NCBI GenBank assembly: GCA_017465025.1
Contig: JAFTXM010000098.1
Location: forward strand, 1-39,847
Length of the DNA stretch: 39,847 nucleotides
DNA from: Oscillospiraceae bacterium
GTDB lineage: Bacteria > Bacillota > Clostridia > Oscillospirales > Oscillospiraceae
Direction: 5' to 3'
Positions within the stretch are counted from its first letter, which is position 1; every line of letters begins with the position of its first letter. Below, piece after piece: positions 8,236-16,924 of this stretch. Both the position numbers and the translations under genes were made by a program. The notes beneath the pieces are model-generated. The model had not been told where the DNA came from and did not search any database. It was given only the letters and a program-made list of their open reading frames with translations.

Positions 8236-8275
8236 GACAAACCCGGCTTACCCGCAAGAGTAAGCCGGGTTTGTC
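8236..8275. repeat. Perfect 16-bp inverted repeat
   Basis: GACAAACCCGGCTTAC (8236-8251) is followed by an 8-base spacer and its exact reverse complement (8260-8275). It lies just after the rubredoxin hairpin and has no T-tract on either side. It may be a second transcription barrier, an mRNA-protecting stem or an interspersed palindrome. Confidence 0.75.
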
Positions 8276-8381
8276 GGCAATAATGCGACAATCTGGGGAG
8301 AAAGTACTTCATTTGGCCTGTTAATCAATTATATACGTGCTTTTGCCAATAATACATTATTAAATATTCCATAACAAAGAT

Positions 8382-8419
8382 TGCCGATTGTGTGTAAAAT
8401 TACACGCAATCGGCATTTT
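8382..8419 (+). terminator. Rho-independent terminator
   Basis: TGCCGATTG (8382-8390) pairs with CAATCGGCA (8407-8415). After one G-T pair the inner GTGTAA pairs with TTACAC, and the stem is followed by TTTTGT. It is placed between convergent genes and would stop transcripts from the sigE/rubredoxin side. Confidence 0.65.
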
Positions 8420-8532
8420 GTATGCGATATATTTGTCGTTTTTCCTTGATGAAAAATGCGCAAATTTTTAATATTGGATAGTGAAAATAAGCTGAGCATA
8501 TGTTTTTCTGCCTTAGTCCAACGGGAGTTGAA

Positions 8533-9495
8533 CTATGACAAGTTAAAGAAATTTATTGAGGATAGTTCATCTTTGAAGTAATTAAGAAGTTTTGTGTGAC
8601 CTAAAGAAATATCGACAATATGATGTTGCTTGGAAATGTAGTGACTGTTTCTCGCTGACAAGGAAGTGGGTTTGGATTCGGCCCTGAGATCCTCCGGAGA
8701 ACAGCCAAAGTGCTTCTGTATCCCACTATTGAGATAGCGGTAATCAGAAAAGCCTGACGCAAGGCAAATATCCAGTTTTGACATGTTTGTGGTAGTAAGG
8801 AGAGTTACAGCTTTTTCAAGCCGCAGATTATTTACATAGTCCCTGAAAGATACACCCAGCTGCTCACTGATGAATCTGGACAGGTAGGAGGGATTCAAAT
8901 TCTCTCGCTCTGCCAGATCGTTAAGGGAAATGTTATTCATGTAATTGCTGTTGATGTAGTTGACAATGCTGGAAATACGCATGTAGTCGCGCTTATGGGA
9001 CTGAATTTCCAGCTCAGTGTATTCCTCATACTCGGCATAATTCAGAATACCTACGATCAAATTGCAAAGGGAGGACATTATAAGCAGTTCGCTGCCCTCG
9101 GGCTGCTTGCCGCAATAAAAGACAGTTTCACAAACAGCTTTGCGCAGGCAGGCATAAAACTCAGGGTTTGAGGTCTTGGTAACATGATTTTCCAGAAGAT
9201 GTATTTTTGACAGGCGTGGAAAGAACTTTTTGCAGAAGTTTGGGCTGATTTCAAGGACTACAAAGGCGTTGGGTTCATCGGCCTGGTGTCCGGAATGAAG
9301 TACATCATGGCTTAGCACGAAGAATTCATCTTTTTTTATATGGTACTTTCTGGAATTGGCTTCCATGTAAACAGAGCCCTGAATCGGCATCAAAATCTCA
9401 ATGTCATGATGAATATGTGGGACACGATCAAAAATGCTGGCAAGCATGACTCTAATGTTTGTTTCTTTGAAATGATCGACAAGTTCAATTTCCAT
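8533..9495 (-). CDS. AraC-family transcriptional regulator with N-terminal cupin domain
   Basis: This is the probable ligand-responsive activator of the divergent dehydrogenase/ABC operon. The N-terminal ~100 residues form a cupin-like sensor with the HIHHDIEILMPIQG segment. The C-terminal ~100 residues contain two helix-turn-helix units: ISLNDLAERENLNPSYLSRF, and MSKLDICLASGFSDYRYLNS followed by HFGCSPEDLR. This pattern is diagnostic for AraC/XylS proteins. The start at 9495 (MEIELVDHF, about 320 residues) was preferred because AAAGGA lies about 10 bases upstream; an ATG at 9528 adds 11 residues and has only a weak site. The ligand is unknown; the substrate of the neighbouring transporter is the natural candidate. 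Confidence 0.9.
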   Translation of the reverse strand: MEIELVDHFKETNIRVMLASIFDRVPHIHHDIEILMPIQGSVYMEANSRKYHIKKDEFFVLSHDVLHSGHQADEPNAFVVLEISPNFCKKFFPRLSKIHLLENHVTKTSNPEFYACLRKAVCETVFYCGKQPEGSELLIMSSLCNLIVGILNYAEYEEYTELEIQSHKRDYMRISSIVNYINSNYMNNISLNDLAERENLNPSYLSRFISEQLGVSFRDYVNNLRLEKAVTLLTTTNMSKLDICLASGFSDYRYLNSGIQKHFGCSPEDLRAESKPTSLSARNSHYISKQHHIVDISLGHTKLLNYFKDELSSINFFNLS

Positions 9496-9629
9496 AGCCA
9501 ATACATCCTTTATAAAACAGTAAGACATTTTTTACTTCCAGAAGGATAAATGTACATATTACACAAAATCAGATATCGATTTTTAGTAAAATACACTTTT
9601 TGCTTTTTTCAGTGTCTCGAAGTGTATAT

Positions 9630-9658
9630 ACAATACAATGTAACTTGATCAAAGTCAA
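9630..9658 (-). promoter_or_regulatory. Promoter of the AraC-type regulator
   Basis: On the minus strand TTGACT (9653-9658), a 17-base spacer and TATTGT (9630-9635) form a sigma-A-like promoter. The spacer contains the 8-bp palindrome TTGATCAA (9645-9652), a possible operator. Confidence 0.5.
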
Positions 9659-9871
9659 TATATTTTGTTTGCAAAGCGGAAATACGAGGGCATTATAGCC
9701 AAAAAATGGGAAAAATTATTTGATACGAAGCTGAAAAAAGGCACAATGAACAAATAGTTTTTTTCAGAAGCATCCAAAAGGCAAAAACACCAGCAAAAGC
9801 AAAAAAGCGACAGTTCTTACATTTGTATACAACATATTTTTCCTTGAGGGCAGAAAACGGCTTAGACAATA

Positions 9872-9901
9872 TTGACATATCCATGCGTAAGTTATTACAA
9901 T
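9872..9901 (+). promoter_or_regulatory. Promoter of the dehydrogenase/ABC operon
   Basis: A consensus TTGACA (9872-9877) is followed after 18 bases by TACAAT (9896-9901). The predicted leader before E1alpha is about 105 bases and ends in an AGGAGACAAG ribosome binding site. AraC-type sites would be expected upstream of position 9872. Confidence 0.6.
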
Positions 9902-10013
9902 TGGATCAGTAAAGAAATCTACTGTCAAAGCATACACAGAAAAAAAGCTTAGAGATTAAAGGCGGTAAAAAGATCAAACAACACAGAACTTATATCAACA
10001 GGAGACAAGAAAA

Positions 10014-10973
10014 ATGGAAAAGTCGTTAAAAATCAAAATGTTTACCGACATGGTAAGAATCCGCTGCTTCGAAGACAAGGTCAATGAATTGGATCGGCGC
10101 GGCGAACTTCCCGGCTTTGTTCATCTGTACTGGGGCGAAGAAGCATCCGGAGTTGGTATATGCTCCGCTCTGAACACTGATGACTACATCACCAGCACCC
10201 ATCGCGGTCATGGACACATGATTGCCAAAGGTGCGGTCATGACAAAGATGTGGGCCGAGCTTTTTGGTAAAGAAGCGGGATACAACAAGGGCAAGGGCGG
10301 CTCGATGCATATTGCCGACTCCGAGATTGGGTTCCTTGGAGCAAACGGCATAGTAGGTGCAGGCCTGCCTTTGGCAACAGGCGCGGCTCTCAGTGCGCAG
10401 TATCTTGACAACGGCAAGGTGTCCGTCTGCATGTTCGGCGACGGCGCCAGCCTTGAGGCCACATTCTATGAGTCAATGAATATCGCAGCGGTATTCAATC
10501 TTCCGGTGATTTTTGTCTGCGAGAACAACAAGTACGCTGAGTACAGCCGTACATTCCCCAAGCTCAGTTCTACCGAGCATGTTATTGACCGGGCAAGACC
10601 CTTTGGATTCCCCTGCGTTCAGGTTGACGGCACCGATGTTGAGGCCGTGAGAGCCGCTGCACTGGAGGCCGTGGAGAGAGCAAGGACCGGAGGCGGCCCC
10701 ACCTTCATTGAGACCCTTTGCTACAGATGGGCTCCTCACTGCCAGGGCAACAGAGATGACTACCGCCCCGAAGAAGAGAAAGCTTATGAAAGGGAGCACA
10801 GGGACCCCATAAAGCTCTATACCGCAAAATTGCTGGAGGCCGGCGTTCTTAATCAGGAAGATATTGACCGGATATGGGCCGCAGCGATCCAGGAAGTCGA
10901 AGAGGCAGTACAGTTTGCATATGACGCCCCCTATCCTCCCCTGTCCTCTGCGCTGGAAGACGTATTTGCATAA
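10014..10973 (+). CDS. acoA: Thiamine-diphosphate-dependent 2-oxo acid/acetoin dehydrogenase E1 alpha subunit
   Basis: This subunit binds ThDP and, with E1beta, performs the first oxidative cleavage step, passing an acyl group to lipoyl-E2. It is 319 residues. The N-terminal blocks ELPGFVHLYWGEEA and THRGHGHMIAKG (catalytic-loop histidines around residues 63-68) and KGKGGSMHI resemble acetoin dehydrogenase AcoA more than pyruvate dehydrogenase. The ThDP motif runs from GDGA (142-145) to NN (171-172). The usual NxGxFHE stretch after GDGA is replaced by SLEATFYESMN, so the substrate may differ from acetoin. It is first in an operon of at least eight genes. The aco name is by resemblance only. 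Confidence 0.86.
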   Translation: MEKSLKIKMFTDMVRIRCFEDKVNELDRRGELPGFVHLYWGEEASGVGICSALNTDDYITSTHRGHGHMIAKGAVMTKMWAELFGKEAGYNKGKGGSMHIADSEIGFLGANGIVGAGLPLATGAALSAQYLDNGKVSVCMFGDGASLEATFYESMNIAAVFNLPVIFVCENNKYAEYSRTFPKLSSTEHVIDRARPFGFPCVQVDGTDVEAVRAAALEAVERARTGGGPTFIETLCYRWAPHCQGNRDDYRPEEEKAYEREHRDPIKLYTAKLLEAGVLNQEDIDRIWAAAIQEVEEAVQFAYDAPYPPLSSALEDVFA

Positions 10974-11004
10974 CTGAATACTGGTAGAGATAAGGAGAAC
11001 GACT

Positions 11005-11985
11005 ATGAAAAAATTATCATATAACTTAGCTATTGCCGATGGTATGAGGGAAGAGATGAAAAGAGACGAGACCGTCATCCAGATCGGCCTTGACCTTGCA
11101 TCCTACGGCGACTCTCAGGGACAGACCATAGGCTTGGGCGATGAATTCGGCCCAAAGAGGGTCATGGACTTCCCCATATCAGAAACATCCTATACCGGTA
11201 TTGGAATTGCCGCCGCTGCCGCAGGTCTCAGACCTCTGGTATGTATCCAGTTCTGTGACTGGATGACTCTCGCATCCGATCAGCTCGTAAATCAGGGTGC
11301 CGTAATGCGTTATATGTACGGCGGCCAGTACAAGTTCCCCGTTGTTATCCGCGGTAACTGCGGCGGCTATATCAGCGCCGCGGCACAGCACTCAAAGATG
11401 CTGGAAGCCTGGTTTGCACATATCCCCGGTCTGAAGGTCGTACTTCCCTCCACTCCTTGGGATGCCAAGGGACTTATCAAAGCTGCCATTCGCGATGATA
11501 ACCCTGTTCTCTTCTTTGAGCACAAGGCACTCATGCCCGACCGTGGTGAAGTTTCCGAGGATCCTGATTACGTGATCCCCCTGGGCAAGGCCGACATTAA
11601 GCGCAAGGGTTCTGACGTGACCATCGTCTGCTACTCCTACGTGGTGAAACTGGCTCTGGAAGCCGCTGAGATACTGGCAAAGGAAGGCATTGATGTGGAA
11701 GTAGTCGACCTGCGTACCGTCAAGCCTCTTGATACCGAATGCATCCTTGAGTCCGTAAAGAAGACCGGTCGTGCCCTGTGTCTGCAGGAGACCTGGCTGA
11801 CCTGCAGCATCATGTCCGAGGTTTCCGCACTGATTTCCGAGCAGGCTTTTGAGTATCTGAACACCCCCGTTGTACGAATGGGACAGCTGGATGTGCCCTA
11901 TCCTTTCAGCCCTCCGCTGGAGAAGCATGTGCTGCCTTCCACCGAGAAGATAGTTGATGCTGTTCGCAAGATGATGAGCGAATAA
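11005..11985 (+). CDS. acoB: 2-oxo acid/acetoin dehydrogenase E1 beta subunit
   Basis: This transketolase-like partner of E1alpha forms the alpha2beta2 decarboxylase or acetoin-cleaving component. It is 326 residues. Recognisable blocks are the N-terminal YNLAIADGMREEMKRDETVIQIG, DFPISETSYTGIGIAAAAAGLRP, the QFCDWMTLASDQLVNQGA region, and AAAQHSKMLEAWFAHIPGLKVVLPS. The C-terminal transketolase domain includes VEVVDLRTVKPLD and PYPFSPPLEKHVLPS. It starts 31 bases after the E1alpha stop with an AAGGAGA ribosome binding site and is followed by E2 after 16 bases. Confidence 0.9.
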   Translation: MKKLSYNLAIADGMREEMKRDETVIQIGLDLASYGDSQGQTIGLGDEFGPKRVMDFPISETSYTGIGIAAAAAGLRPLVCIQFCDWMTLASDQLVNQGAVMRYMYGGQYKFPVVIRGNCGGYISAAAQHSKMLEAWFAHIPGLKVVLPSTPWDAKGLIKAAIRDDNPVLFFEHKALMPDRGEVSEDPDYVIPLGKADIKRKGSDVTIVCYSYVVKLALEAAEILAKEGIDVEVVDLRTVKPLDTECILESVKKTGRALCLQETWLTCSIMSEVSALISEQAFEYLNTPVVRMGQLDVPYPFSPPLEKHVLPSTEKIVDAVRKMMSE

Positions 11986-12001
11986 ACCAAAGGAGACAAA
12001 C

Positions 12002-13168
12002 ATGGCTGAAGTAGTATATATGCCAAAGCTGGGTCTGGGCATGACTTATGGCATAATAACAAAGCTGCTTGTGAGCGAAGGGCAGCAGGTCAGGAAAGAC
12101 GAACCCATAATAGACTTTGAAACAAACAAGCTCACAGACACCCTGACTGCGCCAATTGACGGCACTGTACTTAAAATATTTGTCACGACAGACGAAGAAG
12201 TTCCCATCCGCAAGCCTGTACTTGTTATAGGCAATCCCGGAGACAGCTACGAACTCACGGAAGAACCCGCAAACGCACCTGCGGCACAAGCACCTGCCCC
12301 CGTGCCGGAAGCAGCGGCGAAAGCCGCTCCTGTGACACGCGGCGCGGTAAACGTTTCTCCCATCGCGAAAAAAATCGCGGAGGAACGGGGCATAGATCTC
12401 AGCTTGGTTGTGGGAACAGGTCCGAAAGGCCGGATAATGAAGGAAGATGTTCTGGCCTATAAGCCCAAAACTCCCGCGGCCTGCGCTGAGGATAGCGTGG
12501 TGAACATGAGCCCCACCAGAAAAAGCATTGCGGCCTCAATGAGCAGAAGCAAGCATGATGTACCTCATGTTTATCTGGAGATCACAGCCGATGTCACAAA
12601 GCTTGAGCTTGCCAGAAAGAAGTACATGGAGGATGGCCCCGGCAAGGTATCCTATAATGATATTATCCTCTACGCTTCCGTTCTGGCGCTCAAAGAGAAC
12701 ATGGAGTTGAACTCTTCTGTGGATGGTGATAAGATCATCCGCCACGGCGCCATAAATCTTGGCGTTCCCACAAACAACGAAAGGGGTCTTCTGGTTCCGG
12801 TCATAAAAGGCGCAGAGGCCATGAATCTGTGGGACATCCACCTCAAGGCGGCAGAGCTTGTGGAAAAAACCAAAGCCAGCAAGCTGACTATGGATGAGAT
12901 GACCGGCGGCACATTTACCGTTTCCAATCTGGGCGGCTTTGGTATCCGTTCCTTCCACGCAATAATCAACACCCCGGAAGCAATGATCCTTGCTGTTGGG
13001 GAAATATATGCCCAGCTTGAAATGGCAGAAGACGGCATCAGAAATGCCAAAAAGATAAATCTGAGCCTTTCTCTTGACCACAGGATAGCTGATGGTATTG
13101 CCGGCGCAAAATATCTCAAGAGCCTCAAGGCCCTGCTTGAGGACCCTGCAAAACTGTTTGCAGACTGA
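12002..13168 (+). CDS. acoC: Dihydrolipoamide acyltransferase E2 with one lipoyl domain
   Basis: This core enzyme moves the acyl (acetyl) group from the lipoyl arm to CoA. It is 388 residues. The single N-terminal biotinyl/lipoyl domain has the modification site in FETNKLTD at Lys43. An Ala/Pro-rich linker (about residues 85-105) leads to a peripheral subunit-binding domain (VSPIAKKIAEERGIDLSLVVGTGPKGRI). The catalytic domain ends with LSLDHRIADG, where His360 and Asp364 are the acyltransferase residues. The lipoate it needs could be supplied by the ligase at the end of the module. Confidence 0.92.
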   Translation: MAEVVYMPKLGLGMTYGIITKLLVSEGQQVRKDEPIIDFETNKLTDTLTAPIDGTVLKIFVTTDEEVPIRKPVLVIGNPGDSYELTEEPANAPAAQAPAPVPEAAAKAAPVTRGAVNVSPIAKKIAEERGIDLSLVVGTGPKGRIMKEDVLAYKPKTPAACAEDSVVNMSPTRKSIAASMSRSKHDVPHVYLEITADVTKLELARKKYMEDGPGKVSYNDIILYASVLALKENMELNSSVDGDKIIRHGAINLGVPTNNERGLLVPVIKGAEAMNLWDIHLKAAELVEKTKASKLTMDEMTGGTFTVSNLGGFGIRSFHAIINTPEAMILAVGEIYAQLEMAEDGIRNAKKINLSLSLDHRIADGIAGAKYLKSLKALLEDPAKLFAD

Positions 13169-13222
13169 AATTGTGAATTGTCGGGTTGACCGATAAAAAA
13201 TAAGATAAAAGGAGAAAAAAAC

Positions 13223-14236
13223 ATGAAAAAAGCATTGATTAAGGTGTTGGCTCTTGCACTGGTTCTCGCCTGCATGGTGGTCTGTGTCCTGCCGACAGCC
13301 GCTTTCGCTGAGGAAAAAGTCCTTAACGTTGGCTATCTGTGCAACAACGAAGAAGCAGAGTATCATTACAAAGTGCTCAACGGCAACAAGGAAGCATTTG
13401 AGGCTGCCGGCTACGAGTTCACCTACGCTGTCACCGGCGGTGACGCCGCTGAGGCCCGTGCCGCCTACGACCTGTTCAAGGCAAAGGGCGTCAACGTGAT
13501 CATTGACTTCACCTGCACCGCTACTTCCGCTGCTGCTATCTCCGACATGTGCGAGAGAGACGGCATATACTACATCGCAGTTGACGTTTTCTTCGACAAT
13601 CTGGAGAGCAACAAGTTCACCACTTCCTTCGGCGTTAACAATGATGCCATCGGCGAGTTCGGCGGCGAGAATGTCGTTCAGTATCTGAAGGATCACGGCT
13701 ACGACAAGGTAGACTACATCCTTGAGACCAACAACTCCACTTTCGGTGAGGCTGTCCGTGCCCGTACCAAGGGCGTTGTTGACGCAGTCCTGGCAGATGA
13801 CTTCGGTCTGACTGAGGAAAATTGCTACTACATGGACATCACCAGCGGCGACCAGACCGAGAACAAGCAGCTCATTCAGGACCACCTGACCTCCATCGCT
13901 GACAAGTATGAGACCATCCTCCTTCTGGTCTGCTCCACCGACTGGCAGGCTGCCGCCATTGCCGCCGTTGAGTCCGCAGGTCTGCAGGACAAGGTTCTGA
14001 TATTCGAGAACGACGGTGCAGCTACCACCCAGGCCATCTTCAAGAAGGTCGCAGCAGGCGAATATGATGGCGTTTGCCCCCTGAAGGGCGAGGTTGCCTT
14101 CTTCCCCGAAAAGTATGCTGAGATGCTCCTGCCCATCGCAGAGAAGCTCATCGCTGGCGAGACTGTTGACAAGTACAATTACACCCTCAAGGGCTGGCTG
14201 ACTGCCGAGACCATCAACGAGGTTTATCCTGACTAA
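13223..14236 (+). CDS. ABC importer substrate-binding protein (Peripla_BP_4, ribose-type)
   Basis: This secreted or membrane-tethered receptor delivers a small ligand to the adjacent permeases. It is 337 residues. The N-terminus MKKALIKVLALALVLACM is a signal peptide; cleavage after AFA (residues 27-29) is the best site, although VLAC could act as a poor lipobox. The mature part has the two-lobe RbsB-like pattern, with VLNVGYLCNNEEAEYHYKVL at the start and repeated Rossmann segments such as GVNVIIDFTCTATS. The ribosome binding site AAAGGAG precedes the ATG. A strong hairpin follows, which should raise its level above that of the permeases. The ligand cannot be named from sequence. Confidence 0.87.
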   Translation: MKKALIKVLALALVLACMVVCVLPTAAFAEEKVLNVGYLCNNEEAEYHYKVLNGNKEAFEAAGYEFTYAVTGGDAAEARAAYDLFKAKGVNVIIDFTCTATSAAAISDMCERDGIYYIAVDVFFDNLESNKFTTSFGVNNDAIGEFGGENVVQYLKDHGYDKVDYILETNNSTFGEAVRARTKGVVDAVLADDFGLTEENCYYMDITSGDQTENKQLIQDHLTSIADKYETILLLVCSTDWQAAAIAAVESAGLQDKVLIFENDGAATTQAIFKKVAAGEYDGVCPLKGEVAFFPEKYAEMLLPIAEKLIAGETVDKYNYTLKGWLTAETINEVYPD

Positions 14237-14272
14237 TTTGTTCAGCAAAACACAGCACCCTGAAAATCATTA

Positions 14273-14304
14273 AAAATAGGCGGGATTTTTCTCCCGCCTA
14301 TTTT
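14273..14304 (+). terminator. Intra-operon terminator/attenuator after the binding-protein gene
   Basis: A perfect 13-bp stem, AAAATAGGCGGGA (14273-14285) with TCCCGCCTATTTT (14292-14304), has a 6-base loop and ends in a T-run. It lies 37 bases after the binding-protein stop and before the permease, a common device for making excess binding protein. Confidence 0.8.
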
Positions 14305-14417
14305 GATAAAATTGAAAACAACATTGCGGCAGGCCTTATGGATTGGCATTACGGTCGCTGCAAGTTTAAATAAATTTCCGTTTGACAACAAAGAGCTTTA
14401 CGCCGAGGAGTTAAATT

Positions 14418-15395
14418 ATGAGCACAACTAACTCTAAAAAGAACCAGAATCTAAAATCGTTTCTGCTGGCCAATACATCGGAGGTAAGTATCTTTATACT
14501 GCTTATCATCCTTATTGTGGTCGGCTCCCTGATCTCCCCGTTTTTCCTGAATAGCAATAACCTTAGCGGTATATCAGTAAAGTTTTCTTACTATGGCATT
14601 GCTGCCGCCGGCTGCATGATGGTTATGATTCTGGGCGGCATAGACATCTCCCAGATGTGTGTGCTCGGTGTCACGGTCATGCTCTGCGGTGTTATGGACC
14701 GGGCAGAATTTTGCGCCGCTGCTATGATCGGCCTTTCTCTGCTTTTCGGTATTGCAGCCGGTTTCATTAACGGCATCCTTGTGGCAAAGCTGAAGGTCAT
14801 GCCTATGATCGCAACCATCGGTACATCCTTTGCATGGAGAGCAGTTGCCTATCTTGTAAGCCCCACACCCATAAGCATCAGCAATGATTTTATGGATGTT
14901 ATAGGCTATGAGAAGCTTCTTGGAATCCCTGTACTTCTTTGGATATTCTTTGTAGTGATTGTGGTTATCGGCTTTGTCTCCGCATTTACCCCCTTTGGAA
15001 GAAAGGTGCACGTGGCAGGCTCCAACGCCAGCACCTCCTACCTTTCCGGTATAAATGTTGTCCGCACCAAGATGATAGCCTATACTATTTCCGGTTTCAC
15101 AGCGGCACTGGCCGGTATTATCTGGGCCGCTCAGCTCAGCTCCGCCTATCCCAATGCAGGTGTCGGATATGACCTGCTGCCAATTGCATCCTGTGTTATC
15201 GGCGGCGTGGCGCTGGAGGGCGGCAAAGGCTCTCTGGTTGGCGTTCTGATTGGCGTTCTGGTTATGGTCGTTCTCCAGAATATAATGACCCTCCTGAGTC
15301 TGGGCCAGTATTATCAGCTGCTGTGCCAGGGCGTGGTGCTTATTCTGAGCCTTGCATTGCGTGGTGCGATCAATAAGCGTAAACAGCGGGCATAA
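14418..15395 (+). CDS. ABC importer permease 1 (RbsC/BPD_transp_2 family)
   Basis: This membrane channel subunit of a CUT2-type importer has 325 residues and about 8-10 hydrophobic helices. The conserved segments MMVMILGGIDISQMCVLGV and AAGFINGILVAKLKVMPMIATIGT are present, as is the C-terminal PIASCVIGGVALEGGKGS, typical of RbsC-like permeases. The ATG has a GAGGAG site 8 bases upstream. Its TAA overlaps the ATPase ATG by one base. A second, different permease follows the ATPase, so the channel is probably a heterodimer. Confidence 0.9.
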   Translation: MSTTNSKKNQNLKSFLLANTSEVSIFILLIILIVVGSLISPFFLNSNNLSGISVKFSYYGIAAAGCMMVMILGGIDISQMCVLGVTVMLCGVMDRAEFCAAAMIGLSLLFGIAAGFINGILVAKLKVMPMIATIGTSFAWRAVAYLVSPTPISISNDFMDVIGYEKLLGIPVLLWIFFVVIVVIGFVSAFTPFGRKVHVAGSNASTSYLSGINVVRTKMIAYTISGFTAALAGIIWAAQLSSAYPNAGVGYDLLPIASCVIGGVALEGGKGSLVGVLIGVLVMVVLQNIMTLLSLGQYYQLLCQGVVLILSLALRGAINKRKQRA

Positions 15396-16924
15396 TGTCC
15401 ATCATTGAAAGTGAGACGAAAGATATGCAGGAAATAATACTTGAAATGAAAAACATCAGCAAGGCGTTTCCTGGTGTTCAGGCATTGAATAATGTCAGCC
15501 TGACGCTTGGGAAAGGTGAAGTCCTTGCTCTGATTGGTGAAAACGGAGCCGGCAAATCTACTCTCATGAAGATCTTGTCCGGCGCCTACAGGCAGGACAG
15601 CGGAGAGATTTTTTTCAAGGGAGAGCCGCTTAAAGACTATAGTCCCGCTCAGGCCATAGCAAAGGGTATCTCTATCATATATCAGGAGCTCAATGACCTT
15701 CCTGAACTGACTATAGCATCCAACATATTCACCGGTAATCTGCCCCGAAAAGGTCCCTTCATCGATTACAAGCAGTTGAAGCTTGACAGTATTGAAGCGC
15801 AGAAGCTGGTTGGTCTTGGCGATCTGCACCCCTTTGAAAGAGTGGGTGAGCTGAAGGTTGCACAGAAGCAGCTTATTGAGATTGCCAGATCCTTCGTAAG
15901 AGATGCGGATATTATCGTCATGGACGAGCCTACCGCTACCCTTACAAACACCGAGATAGATGTCCTTTATAAAATCATCAGAGAGTTCACAGCCAAGGGC
16001 GGTTCTGTCATCATAATCACCCATAAGCTGGAGGAAGTCTTTGAGATAGCCAACAGAGCTATGGTTCTCAGAGATGGCTGCAATGTTGGCGAGTGGGCCA
16101 TCAAGGATGTTACCAAGGATCAGCTTGTACAGGCTATGGTTGGCCGTGAGCTCAACCGTGATAATGCTCTGGCACCCAGAGATTTCGGACAGGTGGCACT
16201 TAAAGTTGAGAATCTTTCCACAGACTTTTTGAAAGACATTTCTTTCGAACTGCGGGAGGGAGAGGTGCTGGGGCTGTATGGTCTGGTAGGTTCCGGCTGC
16301 GATGTTTTGACGCGCTGTGTGTATGGCGCTGAGAAATTTGACACCGGCACTGTCACCTTGCCCGGAGGCTGCGTAGGCCTTTCAAAGGTTACTCCCGGCA
16401 AAAGCCTTGAAGCCGGTGTGGCCTTTGTTCCCAGCGAAAGAAAGATGGAAGGCCTGCTGCTGGATCAGTCTGTGCGTATAAATACCACTCTGTCCTCCAT
16501 CAAGGACTTTGTAAAGAACTTTGTAATTTCCTTCAGTAAGGAACGGGAGAATGCACAGCAGTGGGTAGAGACTCTTGCGACAAAGACTCCTACCATTGAA
16601 ACTGAAGTCAACTCCCTTTCCGGCGGTAACCAGCAAAAGGTAGTTTTTGCTAAGGTTATGAATACCAATCCCAAGGTGCTCATTCTTAACGAGCCCACGC
16701 GAGGCATTGATGTTGGCGCAAAGGCGGAGATTTACCACATTATCGAAGACTTCTGCAAGAAGGGTGTTGCGATATTGCTGGTCTCCTCTGAAATGCCTGA
16801 AACCATGCTCCTGTCTGACCGAATCATCACGCTCTGCGATGGTGCGGTCACCGGAGAGTTCGTCCGTGGTCAGTACACGCAGTATGACATACTGCATGCG
16901 GTCATTGGAGGAGACGAGAAATGA
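15395..16924 (+). CDS. ABC importer ATP-binding protein (RbsA-like, two nucleotide-binding domains)
   Basis: This is the energy-coupling subunit with tandem ABC domains in one chain of 509 residues. The first domain has Walker A GENGAGKST near residue 50 and Walker B IIVMDEPTATLT. The second domain has the degenerate GLVGSGCDVL loop in place of Walker A, then LSGGNQQKVVFAK and VLILNEPTRGID. The asymmetric second Walker A is normal for RbsA/XylG/MglA. The start overlaps the stop of permease 1, and the end overlaps the start of permease 2 by four bases, so all three are translationally coupled. An internal ATG at 15425 is an alternative start. Confidence 0.92.
   Translation: MSIIESETKDMQEIILEMKNISKAFPGVQALNNVSLTLGKGEVLALIGENGAGKSTLMKILSGAYRQDSGEIFFKGEPLKDYSPAQAIAKGISIIYQELNDLPELTIASNIFTGNLPRKGPFIDYKQLKLDSIEAQKLVGLGDLHPFERVGELKVAQKQLIEIARSFVRDADIIVMDEPTATLTNTEIDVLYKIIREFTAKGGSVIIITHKLEEVFEIANRAMVLRDGCNVGEWAIKDVTKDQLVQAMVGRELNRDNALAPRDFGQVALKVENLSTDFLKDISFELREGEVLGLYGLVGSGCDVLTRCVYGAEKFDTGTVTLPGGCVGLSKVTPGKSLEAGVAFVPSERKMEGLLLDQSVRINTTLSSIKDFVKNFVISFSKERENAQQWVETLATKTPTIETEVNSLSGGNQQKVVFAKVMNTNPKVLILNEPTRGIDVGAKAEIYHIIEDFCKKGVAILLVSSEMPETMLLSDRIITLCDGAVTGEFVRGQYTQYDILHAVIGGDEK

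Larger units (their letters stand above)
8188..8532. other. Noncoding gap between rubredoxin and the AraC-type gene
   Basis: This 345-bp stretch holds three hairpins (8201-8226, 8236-8275, 8382-8415) between convergent genes and then AT-rich sequence. No convincing open reading frame or promoter is seen in it. Confidence 0.6.
9529..10013. other. Divergent intergenic region, regulator / dehydrogenase operon
   Basis: This 485-bp AT-rich regulatory region separates the AraC-type gene and the E1alpha gene. It contains one candidate promoter for each direction. A 63-codon minus-strand reading frame (9693-9884) lacks a ribosome binding site and is not believed. AraC half-sites could not be assigned by eye. 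Confidence 0.6.

Noticed and set aside
9693..9884. 63-codon minus-strand frame in the regulator/dehydrogenase intergenic region
   Set aside because: No ribosome binding site, composition dominated by Phe/Cys/Lys from AT-rich DNA, and it overlaps the predicted E1alpha promoter.
12536..14248. 570-codon minus-strand frame opposite E2 and the binding-protein gene
   Set aside because: Antisense shadow of two well-recognised genes with strong codon structure on the plus strand; no family motif and it spans a gene boundary.
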